Assembly: GCF_047250385.1 (NCBI RefSeq)
Contig: NZ_JBLBVM010000050.1
Span: 62,001 to 126,000 of the forward strand
DNA length: 64,000 nt
From: Glaciecola sp047250385
GTDB lineage: Bacteria; Pseudomonadota; Gammaproteobacteria; Enterobacterales; Alteromonadaceae
Direction of reading: 5' to 3'
Shown here: in pieces, positions 54,247 to 61,109 of the stretch
How the letters are laid out: every line of letters begins with the position of its first letter
Numbering within the stretch: position 1 is the stretch's first letter
Notes under the pieces: model-generated
Told to the model about the DNA's origin: nothing
The model's database searches: none
The model's input: only the letters and a program-made list of their open reading frames with translations
Position numbers and translations under genes: made by a program

Positions 54247-54702
54247 CTATTGCAAATTATCTATTTCACCCAAAACCAGCTCACCGCGGTTTTCAATGTA
54301 ATCATCTAAACTTGTATCCATTTGAATGGAGTGAACTTGCCATGTTTTATCTGCTTTATAGAATTCCATGTGCAGCAACACAGGCTGTCGTTTGAATCGG
54401 AGTAGATACCAGCGTGTAATAAAAACGTCTTCAATACCTTGCTGTAATAACAGGTCGCTTCCGAAGAATTCGCCCATTATTTTAAAGTTTCCAGAAAATT
54501 GGCTGTCTGTTTGCTGTAAATCAGACTTACTTAAATAATCAGCAACAGAACTTTTCGAAAGAGCGGTAGTAACAATGTTATCTAATTCACCTTTATCAAA
54601 TAAAGCCAATATAGGTGCTGCTAACTTATCAATTTTTTCGTTATTGTTTGCTGACGCAGTGCCAAAGAATAAAACGAGTACGAGAATGAGTGAGGTTTTC
54701 AA
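54247..54702 (-). CDS. Exported hypothetical protein
   Basis: The 151-residue product has a clear signal peptide (MKTSLILVLVLFFGTASA) and a mature domain of about 130 residues with a helix and then beta strands (GIEDVFITRWYLLRFKRQPV, LHMEFYKADKTWQVHSIQMD), resembling small NTF2-like or steric-type periplasmic domains, though no family is certain. Its start is preceded by AAGGAAG in the region 54709-54715. A 59-aa membrane protein gene lies 47 nt upstream on the same strand. Confidence 0.65.
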   Translation of the reverse strand: MKTSLILVLVLFFGTASANNNEKIDKLAAPILALFDKGELDNIVTTALSKSSVADYLSKSDLQQTDSQFSGNFKIMGEFFGSDLLLQQGIEDVFITRWYLLRFKRQPVLLHMEFYKADKTWQVHSIQMDTSLDDYIENRGELVLGEIDNLQ

Positions 54703-54749
54703 TTTATCTTCCTTATATTTTAGATTCGATTTTAATAAAAATTATTAAT

Positions 54750-54929
54750 TCAGTTCGAACGCATGTCTTCCATTACAACCAACAGCAAGGTCGCTATAGG
54801 CCCTAATAACAATGATATGAGAAACCAATTTAACCCTGCACGGCCTTTACCTTGAGCTAAACCAGCATTAATTAAGGCTAAGGTTCCCCAACCTACGAAG
54901 TAGGAGCCAGATTCTGCAACATATTCCAT
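54750..54929 (-). CDS. Small two-helix membrane protein
   Basis: A 59-codon frame from ATG 54929 to TGA 54750 with AAGGA 10 nt upstream. The product has a first hydrophobic stretch (YFVGWGTLALINAGLA), a short basic linker GKGRAG, then LNWFLISLLLGPIATLLLVV, a two-helix hairpin. Similar small membrane proteins with GKGR...GWF...LLLGP are common in marine gammaproteobacteria. It is just under typical length limits and may share a transcript with the exported protein downstream. Confidence 0.65.
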   Translation of the reverse strand: MEYVAESGSYFVGWGTLALINAGLAQGKGRAGLNWFLISLLLGPIATLLLVVMEDMRSN

Positions 54930-54980
54930 TTTTGTTTTTCCTTTTTTATATTATGAATGATTGATGGTAAACGCGCTTGA

Positions 54981-55400
54981 GTTTGCCGAAATATCCAAGG
55001 TCATTCCATCGAAGGATGGAACCCCCAAAATCTAATAGTAAATTCAAAACACCCTTTATATAACTCAGAGTCAAAACAGTACCTAAATACGGTGTTTCTA
55101 TTGTGTTTTCCATGCTTTTTAGGAGATTCCATCCTGCGATGGAATGACGCATGTTATTATTGAGTTTGCCGAAACATCCTAGGTCATTCCATCGAAGGAT
55201 GGAACCCCCAAAATCTAATAGTAAATTCAAAACATCCTTTATATAACTCAGAGTCAAAACAGTACCTAAACACGTTGTTTTTATTGCGTTTTCCATGCTT
55301 TTTAGGAGATTCCATCCTGCGATGGAATGACGTATGTAATTATTCCGTTTGCCAAAACATCCCAGGTCATTCCATCGAAGGATGAAATGACGCGTGTTAT
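54981..55400. repeat. 183-bp tandem repeat containing inverted palindromes
   Basis: GTTTGCC(G/A)AAA... recurs at 54981, 55164 and 55347, an exact 183-bp period: two full units and the beginning of a third that runs into the end of moaB. Each full unit has the palindrome TCATTCCATCGAAGGATGGAA near its start and its inverted relative GATTCCATCCTGCGATGGAATGACG near its end. 183 is 61 codons, so a long frame (54946-55296, minus) arises from the repeat; I treat that frame as a by-product. Confidence 0.85.
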
Positions 55401-55909
55401 TTACTCCACTTCTCCGTCAAATGCCCTACAAAATTACAAGGCTTGTAAGTACTGTTAATTTGCTTCTCTATAATGTTACTCCAAGCCGTTTTGCAGGCGC
55501 CGGTTGAGCCTGGTACACAAAAGATCACTGTGTTGTTCGCTAAACCTGCTAGTGCGCGAGATTGGATCGTCGACACCCCAATTTCTTGCAAAGATATTGC
55601 CCTAAACACTTCGCCGAAGCCTTCAACATGCTTATCAAACAATACTGACATCGCTTCGGGCGTAGAGTCTCTGCCTGAAAAGCCAGTGCCGCCGGTTGTA
55701 ATAATTGCATGTATGTCTTCGTTGGCAATCCAATCAGACGCAATAGCGCGAATTTGATAGACATCATCAATCACAATTTTCTTATCCGCTAAGTTATGAC
55801 CTGCACTTGTGACAGCTTCCACTAGGTATTGCCCTGAAGTATCGCTTGCTTCATCTCGCGTATCGGAGATAGTCAAAACCGCAATGTTTAAATAGGTTTG
55901 TTCGCTCAT
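55397..55909 (-). CDS. moaB: Molybdopterin biosynthesis protein MoaB
   Basis: The 170-residue protein carries IAVLTISDTRDEASDTSGQYL and ITTGGTGFSGRDSTPEAM, the MPT-binding and adenylyl-transfer motifs of MoaB/MogA, and PGSTGACKTAW. It adenylates molybdopterin for metal insertion. Full length. Its last few bases overlap the beginning of the third 183-bp repeat copy, so the repeat array abuts the stop codon. No other moa gene is in the window. Confidence 0.9.
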   Translation of the reverse strand: MSEQTYLNIAVLTISDTRDEASDTSGQYLVEAVTSAGHNLADKKIVIDDVYQIRAIASDWIANEDIHAIITTGGTGFSGRDSTPEAMSVLFDKHVEGFGEVFRAISLQEIGVSTIQSRALAGLANNTVIFCVPGSTGACKTAWSNIIEKQINSTYKPCNFVGHLTEKWSK

Positions 55910-56015
55910 TCTTTTATTCGATATACTATTTGCTATGTAATATGTATAGCCTAAATGCCAGCGTCACTTTCTACAACGATTTATTCTTAAAGAAGGCGCC
56001 TCTTTCTCAACAGCA

Positions 56016-56075
56016 GTGGTGTCAACAATAATGATGTCAACAAAAGTGGTGTTCACAAAAGCGACTTCAACGAAA
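56016..56075 (+). repeat. Four 15-bp tandem repeats before the DTW gene
   Basis: GTGGTGTCAACAATA, ATGATGTCAACAAAA, GTGGTGTTCACAAAA and GCGACTTCAACGAAA follow one another directly. The gene start (GATGTCGACTAAAGC at 56091) resembles the same unit. A short frame starting ATGATG at 56031 runs through it to TGA 56082. Confidence 0.55.
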
Positions 56076-56091
56076 GGAAACTGAAGCAACG

Positions 56092-56700
56092 ATGTCGACT
56101 AAAGCAGCATCAAAAAGAGCAGTTTGCGACAACTGCCATTACCCTTTGAAAACCTGCGTCTGCTCTGCGTTGGGTAAGGTACACAACAATACAAGAATAT
56201 TAATTCTTCAAGATAAAAATGAGCTTAAGAATGCGAAGAATACCGCACGATTAGCGGCCTTGAGCTTAAGCAATGTAGATATTATCCAAAGTGATGATGA
56301 GCAAAAAATGGCAGTCTTGCGCAAGCTTTGTACCACCGAGCCTGCGTCTATTGCCTTAATTTTCCCTTCAGGCGACAGCTTAGGATTTGAAACCGAGTAT
56401 CCAAACTATATAGCCAACAGAGACAGTCCTCAGCATGAGGTGCGCACTCTATTGTTTATTGATGGCACCTGGCGCAAAGCTAAACGGATTTACTTGAGTA
56501 ATGAGTATTTACAAGGCATTCCAAGCTTTCACTTTGAGCATGCATTGCATGGCAATTACCGCATTCGCAAAACTAGTGTCGATAATGGTCTTTCAACCAT
56601 AGAAGCTGTTGCTTATGCCTTAGGCAACATTGAGGATATTTCTATCGAACCTTTAGTTGACGTGTTTGAGAAAATGCAGTCATTTTGGCCTCACCCATAG
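56092..56700 (+). CDS. tapT: DTW-domain tRNA-uridine aminocarboxypropyltransferase
   Basis: The 202-residue protein has N-terminal cysteines (CDNCHYPLKTCVC) and the DTW-family core FIDGTWRKAKRI with later RKTSVDNGLSTIEAVAYAL. DTW proteins such as E. coli TapT use SAM to form acp3U in tRNA. Length agrees. ATG 56092 has GGAAAC about 11 nt upstream, a modest ribosome binding site. Which tRNA position it modifies cannot be told from sequence. Confidence 0.85.
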   Translation: MSTKAASKRAVCDNCHYPLKTCVCSALGKVHNNTRILILQDKNELKNAKNTARLAALSLSNVDIIQSDDEQKMAVLRKLCTTEPASIALIFPSGDSLGFETEYPNYIANRDSPQHEVRTLLFIDGTWRKAKRIYLSNEYLQGIPSFHFEHALHGNYRIRKTSVDNGLSTIEAVAYALGNIEDISIEPLVDVFEKMQSFWPHP

Positions 56701-56715
56701 CCACGAAGTCCTAGC

Positions 56716-58833
56716 TTAGTAGCTATTATAACTACTTATAGGGTAATCCTCTGCTTTGGAAACCTCTTCAAACTTACTGACCATTTCTTGATACATCATG
56801 GGCCATTTTAATTTCAAGCGATGCAGGCGACGATAATGCATATCTTGCAGTGGTGTAGAACTTAACAATTGCTCGAGCAACATATTTTTCTGCTCAATAT
56901 TCACATCACTCTGACTTAAAATGTGATCGAGTAATAATGCAAGCGCATCGCGACCATGTTCAAAGCCATGGCTTGGATAGTTGAACTCCATCAACTCAGC
57001 AGCTTTGCTATATTCGAACCTCGACACCGCTTTATAGATGCGACTTAGAGTGCCATCGTTTGACTTCATATGCCGCCTTAATTCTGCATTCGCTGCTGTA
57101 TCCGCCTTCTCAAAAAAACAGGTAGTGAACGCTGATACATACTTATCAACAAACAATTCCAACTGAATGATTTTTTCCACGCTAAGACTCCCCATGACCT
57201 CGCACAGAGCAATGGATAAATGATGTTGCTGATGAGGGCCTAATTCCGCAGTGGTGGACTGAATACTTTCTGCGCTACCATTTTCTTGTATTGCAGACAA
57301 GGCTGATTCAACAAACGCTTTATCTGCTTCTGGTAATTTAGTCATCGCATTTTTGTAGTATAAATCGACCATCACAGGCGATATGACTTTCAATCGTGCT
57401 ATCGCCTCTTGATGGGGCAAGCCTTCTTGAATTACTTCATCTACTTCACTGGCCTCGGCGAATGCAGGTATCAACTGGCTTTGCTGCTTTTTAAGTTTGA
57501 TGCACCTATCACCTGTTTCAATATTAACAGCTTTCAAATCGACGATACGGTTTGCTAATTCTGGCATTTCATAACGCGCTGTATTAGGTAGCTCAGATTC
57601 ATCGGCGTACTTTGACTTTGACAGCATTCTGGCAACGATATTATTCTTTCGAAGTTGTTCAACGACGTCTTCAACAACGTTGAGATAAGGAAAACCGAGT
57701 AATCTACGCTTGCCGAGTTGGTCGCGAACAAATACCAATGGTCGCTGATAATTTGAGAACAATTGCAGTATGCTTATCTGTTCCTGACTCAGTTGATTTT
57801 CTGTTTCCGGGGACTGTAGGCGAAGTAGTGCTTTGGCTAAGTATCTATTGTTAGGTGGAATCGCCAACACTGGTTGATTAAACTTGTTCGCCTGCAGGAG
57901 GTGCTCAAGCAAAACTATTCTGTCGTTCATTGCAGCACTTAGAAGGGGTGTCGATACCGACCTTTGGTGATTAGCGACTGCTAAGCTTTTATCACGTGAA
58001 TTATTCATCATATTAATGATAAGTTCATCAGGCAGCTTTTGCTCAATTGCAACAACAATGGCTGAAGCGTCCAATGAGATATTTTCTGCAATCCACTGGC
58101 TAAACTCAAGATCTGGATAATGTGAAATATAAGCTGAAACGAGTGAGTCGATGGTGGAAGTGCTTCTGATGATAGTAGCCCTTGAACCCAATTTATGCGG
58201 TTTGTCAGTGCCATTTCTCAAGCCTCTAAAGTCACTGTTATTGAGCTTTTCCCAGAATGCTTGTAATCCAGCTTTGTCAGTCGACTTTAAAAGTGAATGT
58301 AGTTCAAGAAACATCGATTTTATTGGGTGCTCAGGCGACATACTTTTCAATTCATTTCCCGTAAATGCGGGTAATTTCTCTGCCGAAGACTGAATATAAA
58401 AGTAATCCATCGCTGTAGCTGCGTCGTGAAAATTGATAAGCCCGGCATCGACCAAATACTTCAGAACGCGCTGGAGTTCACTGGTACTAAACTTATTTCG
58501 GTTGAGTAAATCGTTTAGTTTTGCTCTAGCTACTTTTTCTTCTTCATACAATGAGCGCGCTTCAGCTAAACATAATTCGTGCTCGCGACTGATATCGGAA
58601 ATTGCCGACAGATCTTCCTGCGATAAGGATGTATCGGCCGATGAAACATTGGTTGGCTTTATTGGAATTGAAGTATCAATTAACTCATCTGTACTTGCAA
58701 TTGTGCTAGTTGAGGCTCCTATTGGGCGGACCTTATCTTGCCCATCGTACAAACTGATTAATGCAAAAGTGACGATGGCAATAACAGCAATAGAAAAAAG
58801 CAAAACAGTGAGATTGGTTTTCAGTTTTCCCAT
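56716..58833 (-). CDS. Large membrane-anchored protein of unknown function
   Basis: The 705-residue protein has one N-terminal membrane helix (about 8-28), a Ser/Thr-rich linker and then about 620 residues of largely helical sequence with no motif I recognise, presumably in the periplasm. It contains a few cysteines (CLAEARSL near 90, CIKLKK near 470) and an ankyrin-like flavour in SVSTPLLSAAMNDRIVLLEH near 295. It converges on the DTW gene (15-nt gap). No function is proposed. Confidence 0.7.
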   Translation of the reverse strand: MGKLKTNLTVLLFSIAVIAIVTFALISLYDGQDKVRPIGASTSTIASTDELIDTSIPIKPTNVSSADTSLSQEDLSAISDISREHELCLAEARSLYEEEKVARAKLNDLLNRNKFSTSELQRVLKYLVDAGLINFHDAATAMDYFYIQSSAEKLPAFTGNELKSMSPEHPIKSMFLELHSLLKSTDKAGLQAFWEKLNNSDFRGLRNGTDKPHKLGSRATIIRSTSTIDSLVSAYISHYPDLEFSQWIAENISLDASAIVVAIEQKLPDELIINMMNNSRDKSLAVANHQRSVSTPLLSAAMNDRIVLLEHLLQANKFNQPVLAIPPNNRYLAKALLRLQSPETENQLSQEQISILQLFSNYQRPLVFVRDQLGKRRLLGFPYLNVVEDVVEQLRKNNIVARMLSKSKYADESELPNTARYEMPELANRIVDLKAVNIETGDRCIKLKKQQSQLIPAFAEASEVDEVIQEGLPHQEAIARLKVISPVMVDLYYKNAMTKLPEADKAFVESALSAIQENGSAESIQSTTAELGPHQQHHLSIALCEVMGSLSVEKIIQLELFVDKYVSAFTTCFFEKADTAANAELRRHMKSNDGTLSRIYKAVSRFEYSKAAELMEFNYPSHGFEHGRDALALLLDHILSQSDVNIEQKNMLLEQLLSSTPLQDMHYRRLHRLKLKWPMMYQEMVSKFEEVSKAEDYPISSYNSY

Positions 58834-58956
58834 AAAAAAGTGTGTTTATACCATTTTTACTTTGTAGCAATTGCCTGATTGGATATTTCCATAGACCTTC
58901 ATTAACAATCCTTGTAAGTTTTCGCAGTTTTGCAGTGATTTAAGCTTGGGTTCGCA

Positions 58957-59340
58957 TTATAACTTAGGGTTTTGCTCAGACCAAACGGCTAACTCATTGC
59001 CACTAGGCTCTTTGAAGTGAAAGCGTCTGCCGCCTGGGAAGTCAAAGATATCTTTACAAACCTTACCACCAGCAGCGGTTACTTTTTGCATGGTCGATTC
59101 TAAATCACGAGAGTAGAGTACAAGCAACGCTGCTCCGTCCTCTACTCTCGTATTCATGTCAGCCTTGTAAAACCCACCGTCGAGGCCCTGATTACTGAAG
59201 GACGCATAGTCCTCGCCGTACCAAATAAAATCCCAAGCGAAAGCGGCATGGAAGAAGCCGCAAGTCGCTTTTAGATCATGGGCTGCGAACTCGACATAGT
59301 TGAGTTTCTCATGATTGACGTTGTCAGTGGAATTGCTCAA
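58957..59340 (-). CDS. VOC-family (glyoxalase-like) protein
   Basis: The product of about 127 residues has the VOC pattern: KLNYVEFAAHDLKATCGFF at the start and FPGGRRFHFKEPSGNELAVW at the end, with Glu/His metal-ligand-like positions. It resembles small VOC proteins such as PhnB/bleomycin-resistance relatives. The start is uncertain: TTG 59340 overlaps the HiPIP stop (TTGA), giving coupling; the frame is open to 59367. Operon with HiPIP is likely. Confidence 0.75.
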   Translation of the reverse strand: MSNSTDNVNHEKLNYVEFAAHDLKATCGFFHAAFAWDFIWYGEDYASFSNQGLDGGFYKADMNTRVEDGAALLVLYSRDLESTMQKVTAAGGKVCKDIFDFPGGRRFHFKEPSGNELAVWSEQNPKL

Positions 59341-59627
59341 GCCATTGGTTGCCAAGCTGAGCACCAACCTTTAGCTGCAACCAGTTTGCCGCCAAACAAT
59401 TTACATGGACGCCAATCGTTACCTTCGCCACCGTTAACATATAGGCAATTTGCGCAATTTTTACCTTCTATTTTTGACTCATGAACGTATTTAAGTGCAA
59501 TTACTGTCGGGTCATCCATACTCACCTTTTCTGCAGCATTAGCACGCAATGCAACGCCGCCAATAGTTAAACCAATGAGTGTTGAGCCAGATAATTTTAA
59601 AAAGTCACGACGGTTAACATTGTTCAT
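59337..59627 (-). CDS. High-potential iron-sulfur protein (HiPIP)
   Basis: The 96-residue protein has a Tat signal (NRRDFLKLSG) and a mature domain with four cluster cysteines: C-x2-C in NCANCLYV, one in RPCKLFGG and one in GWCSAW. HiPIPs are periplasmic 4Fe-4S electron carriers. ATG 59627 is clear. A Fur-box-like sequence lies about 30 nt before its start, and the VOC gene follows with overlap. Confidence 0.9.
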   Translation of the reverse strand: MNNVNRRDFLKLSGSTLIGLTIGGVALRANAAEKVSMDDPTVIALKYVHESKIEGKNCANCLYVNGGEGNDWRPCKLFGGKLVAAKGWCSAWQPMA

Positions 59628-59649
59628 TTTGAATATCCTAATTTAAAGA

Positions 59650-59670
59650 CGAAAATAATAATGATTCTCT
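59650..59670 (-). promoter_or_regulatory. Fur-box-like site upstream of the HiPIP gene
   Basis: ATAATAATGATTCTCTTTT on the plus strand shares TAATGATTCTC with the reverse complement of the piuA Fur box. It lies 23-43 bp before the HiPIP ATG, in position for promoter control by iron-loaded Fur. One half-site is weak. Confidence 0.5.
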
Positions 59671-59682
59671 TTTACACTAGCC

Positions 59683-59715
59683 TGAAAAAAAGAAAGCTCG
59701 CCGAATAGGCGAGCT
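59683..59715 (-). terminator. Terminator after the flavin reductase gene
   Basis: AGCTCGCC (59695-59702) pairs with GGCGAGCT (59708-59715) over a 5-nt loop; on the minus strand it is followed by TTCTTTTTTTC. It ends the CPXCG-flavin reductase transcript, about 125 nt past the stop, and separates it from HiPIP. Confidence 0.75.
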
Positions 59716-59840
59716 CATAAGACCAGAGAGGTTGTGTGTACCTCTATGTATACTTATACACAAAGGAAGTGGATCTATCTAGTAAAATAAAAATGAATGA
59801 CTGAGTTATTGTCCTAAATCAAAGCCAAAAAGACAGTCGT

Positions 59841-60545
59841 CTAAAGTTTCCTTACAGCAATGTTAGTCAACTTTTCATTAGTCTTAGCATAGCCAAATCG
59901 AGCTAAACGATTCGTAGAATGGTAAGAGTCTAAACCAGACACTGCGATTGATTCTGCTCCTTCAATATCTACATAACCATCGTTGCCAACCCACCGCGGT
60001 TCAATAATGACTTCCACGACCTGCCCAATCACCAATTCTGTTTGATTTATTGCCAATAATTGAATGTCCTGCACCTGCATGCCCAATTTAATGTGCGCTT
60101 CCAACACGTAGGGTGCGTTCACTTGTTCAGTGCGTTGCGGCGTTAATCCGATTTGTTCAAACTCACTGAGCTCACTATCGTATCGTGCAGAAGTTTGATG
60201 TGCCATTTCGATGATGGACGCGCAAATATGGTTAATGGTGTATTCGCCAGTATCTTTGATGTTTTGCAAGGTGTCACGGGGAACTGAATGCGGGCGCATG
60301 ATCATTCCCAACAAGGGAGGGTGTGCACCAACGTGAAAAACCGAACTCACGACAGCTAAATTATCAATCCCTGTCTCGCCCGCTTTGGATTTTGGGGAAC
60401 GTGTTCCAATCAAATTACCGCTCTTGAAGCCTGACAGAGAGTTGATGAAATTCGCTCTAAAGCGCTCAGGCATCTGCTCAATATCACTAGCATTGAAATG
60501 CTTAGGCATGTCTTGTTTCGGATTAGTGTTCATTTTAATCATCAT
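59841..60545 (-). CDS. Flavin reductase family protein
   Basis: The 234-residue protein has RFRANFINSLSGFKSGNLIGT and a split-barrel flavin-binding region (GIDNLAVVSSVFHVGAHPP, MIMRPHSVPRDTLQNI), typical of the DIM6/flavin reductase-like family of FMN/FAD-binding proteins. It may reduce flavin with NAD(P)H. Several starts are possible (ATG 60545, 60542, 60533; frame open to 60557); 60545 overlaps the end of the CPXCG gene, so coupling is likely. Confidence 0.8.
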   Translation of the reverse strand: MMIKMNTNPKQDMPKHFNASDIEQMPERFRANFINSLSGFKSGNLIGTRSPKSKAGETGIDNLAVVSSVFHVGAHPPLLGMIMRPHSVPRDTLQNIKDTGEYTINHICASIIEMAHQTSARYDSELSEFEQIGLTPQRTEQVNAPYVLEAHIKLGMQVQDIQLLAINQTELVIGQVVEVIIEPRWVGNDGYVDIEGAESIAVSGLDSYHSTNRLARFGYAKTNEKLTNIAVRKL

Positions 60546-60726
60546 CTCGTTTTGCAATTATCTCGATACCAAAGCCATTATCGATAACGCTCAGTTCAAT
60601 AGGCGAACAACAAATCTGGCAATCGACTATTTGCTCTTGGCCAAGATCGTTGGCCTCGTCAATTTCCAAATCGTTGTATGCCATACAGTAGGGACATTCA
60701 AATTTTGCAGCACTGCTCAAACTCAT
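60535..60726 (-). CDS. CPXCG-motif small zinc protein
   Basis: The 63-residue protein has FECPYC and CQICCSPIEL, the two Cys pairs of the CPXCG family, a small zinc-ribbon protein of unknown function common in Gammaproteobacteria. It overlaps the flavin reductase start by about 10 bp, so the pair is co-expressed. Confidence 0.8.
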   Translation of the reverse strand: MSLSSAAKFECPYCMAYNDLEIDEANDLGQEQIVDCQICCSPIELSVIDNGFGIEIIAKRDDD

Positions 60727-60748
60727 TTATTTGCCTTTAATCAAAAGA

Positions 60749-60955
60749 TTACGAGAAGGTCCGAATTTTATATATGTTTGTACGAGCCGAATGCAAAGTT
60801 GGACGTACTAATTCCAAAAAAATAATGCCGAAAATATTGCTACGAAAAATAAGTTTGAGAAATATTATCAGACGCCATTGCCACAAAGAGACTGCCAATA
60901 AGAGATAAGCAATAAAAAATACCAATAAGCGAATGATAATAAAAATATTCAACAT
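60749..60955 (-). CDS. Possible small hydrophobic protein
   Basis: A 68-codon frame from ATG 60955 with AGAAGG 3-4 nt upstream. The first about 50 residues are strongly hydrophobic (IIIRLLVFFIAYLLLAVSLW). It is on the same strand as the CPXCG gene 22 nt downstream and might be cotranscribed. AT-rich DNA produces such frames by chance, so this is a weak call. The rest of the gap 60727-61109 shows no other gene. Confidence 0.25.
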   Translation of the reverse strand: MLNIFIIIRLLVFFIAYLLLAVSLWQWRLIIFLKLIFRSNIFGIIFLELVRPTLHSARTNIYKIRTFS

Positions 60956-61109
60956 GCGCCTTCTTAGTAACTAAGCATAACAAAACACTGTATATGCAAC
61001 CAGTTATTTAGTATGCTTAATTAAGAGAGTAAGCAAAGCTACTTTTCTTTTAGATAACAGACTTAGGCTAGCTACCAATAATATTCATGCAAAAAAAGGG
61101 CAAAACACT

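Noticed and set aside
54946..55296. 116-codon minus-strand frame made of two 61-residue repeats
   Set aside because: It is a by-product of the 183-bp tandem DNA repeat, which is a multiple of three; it includes palindromes and lacks a Shine-Dalgarno.
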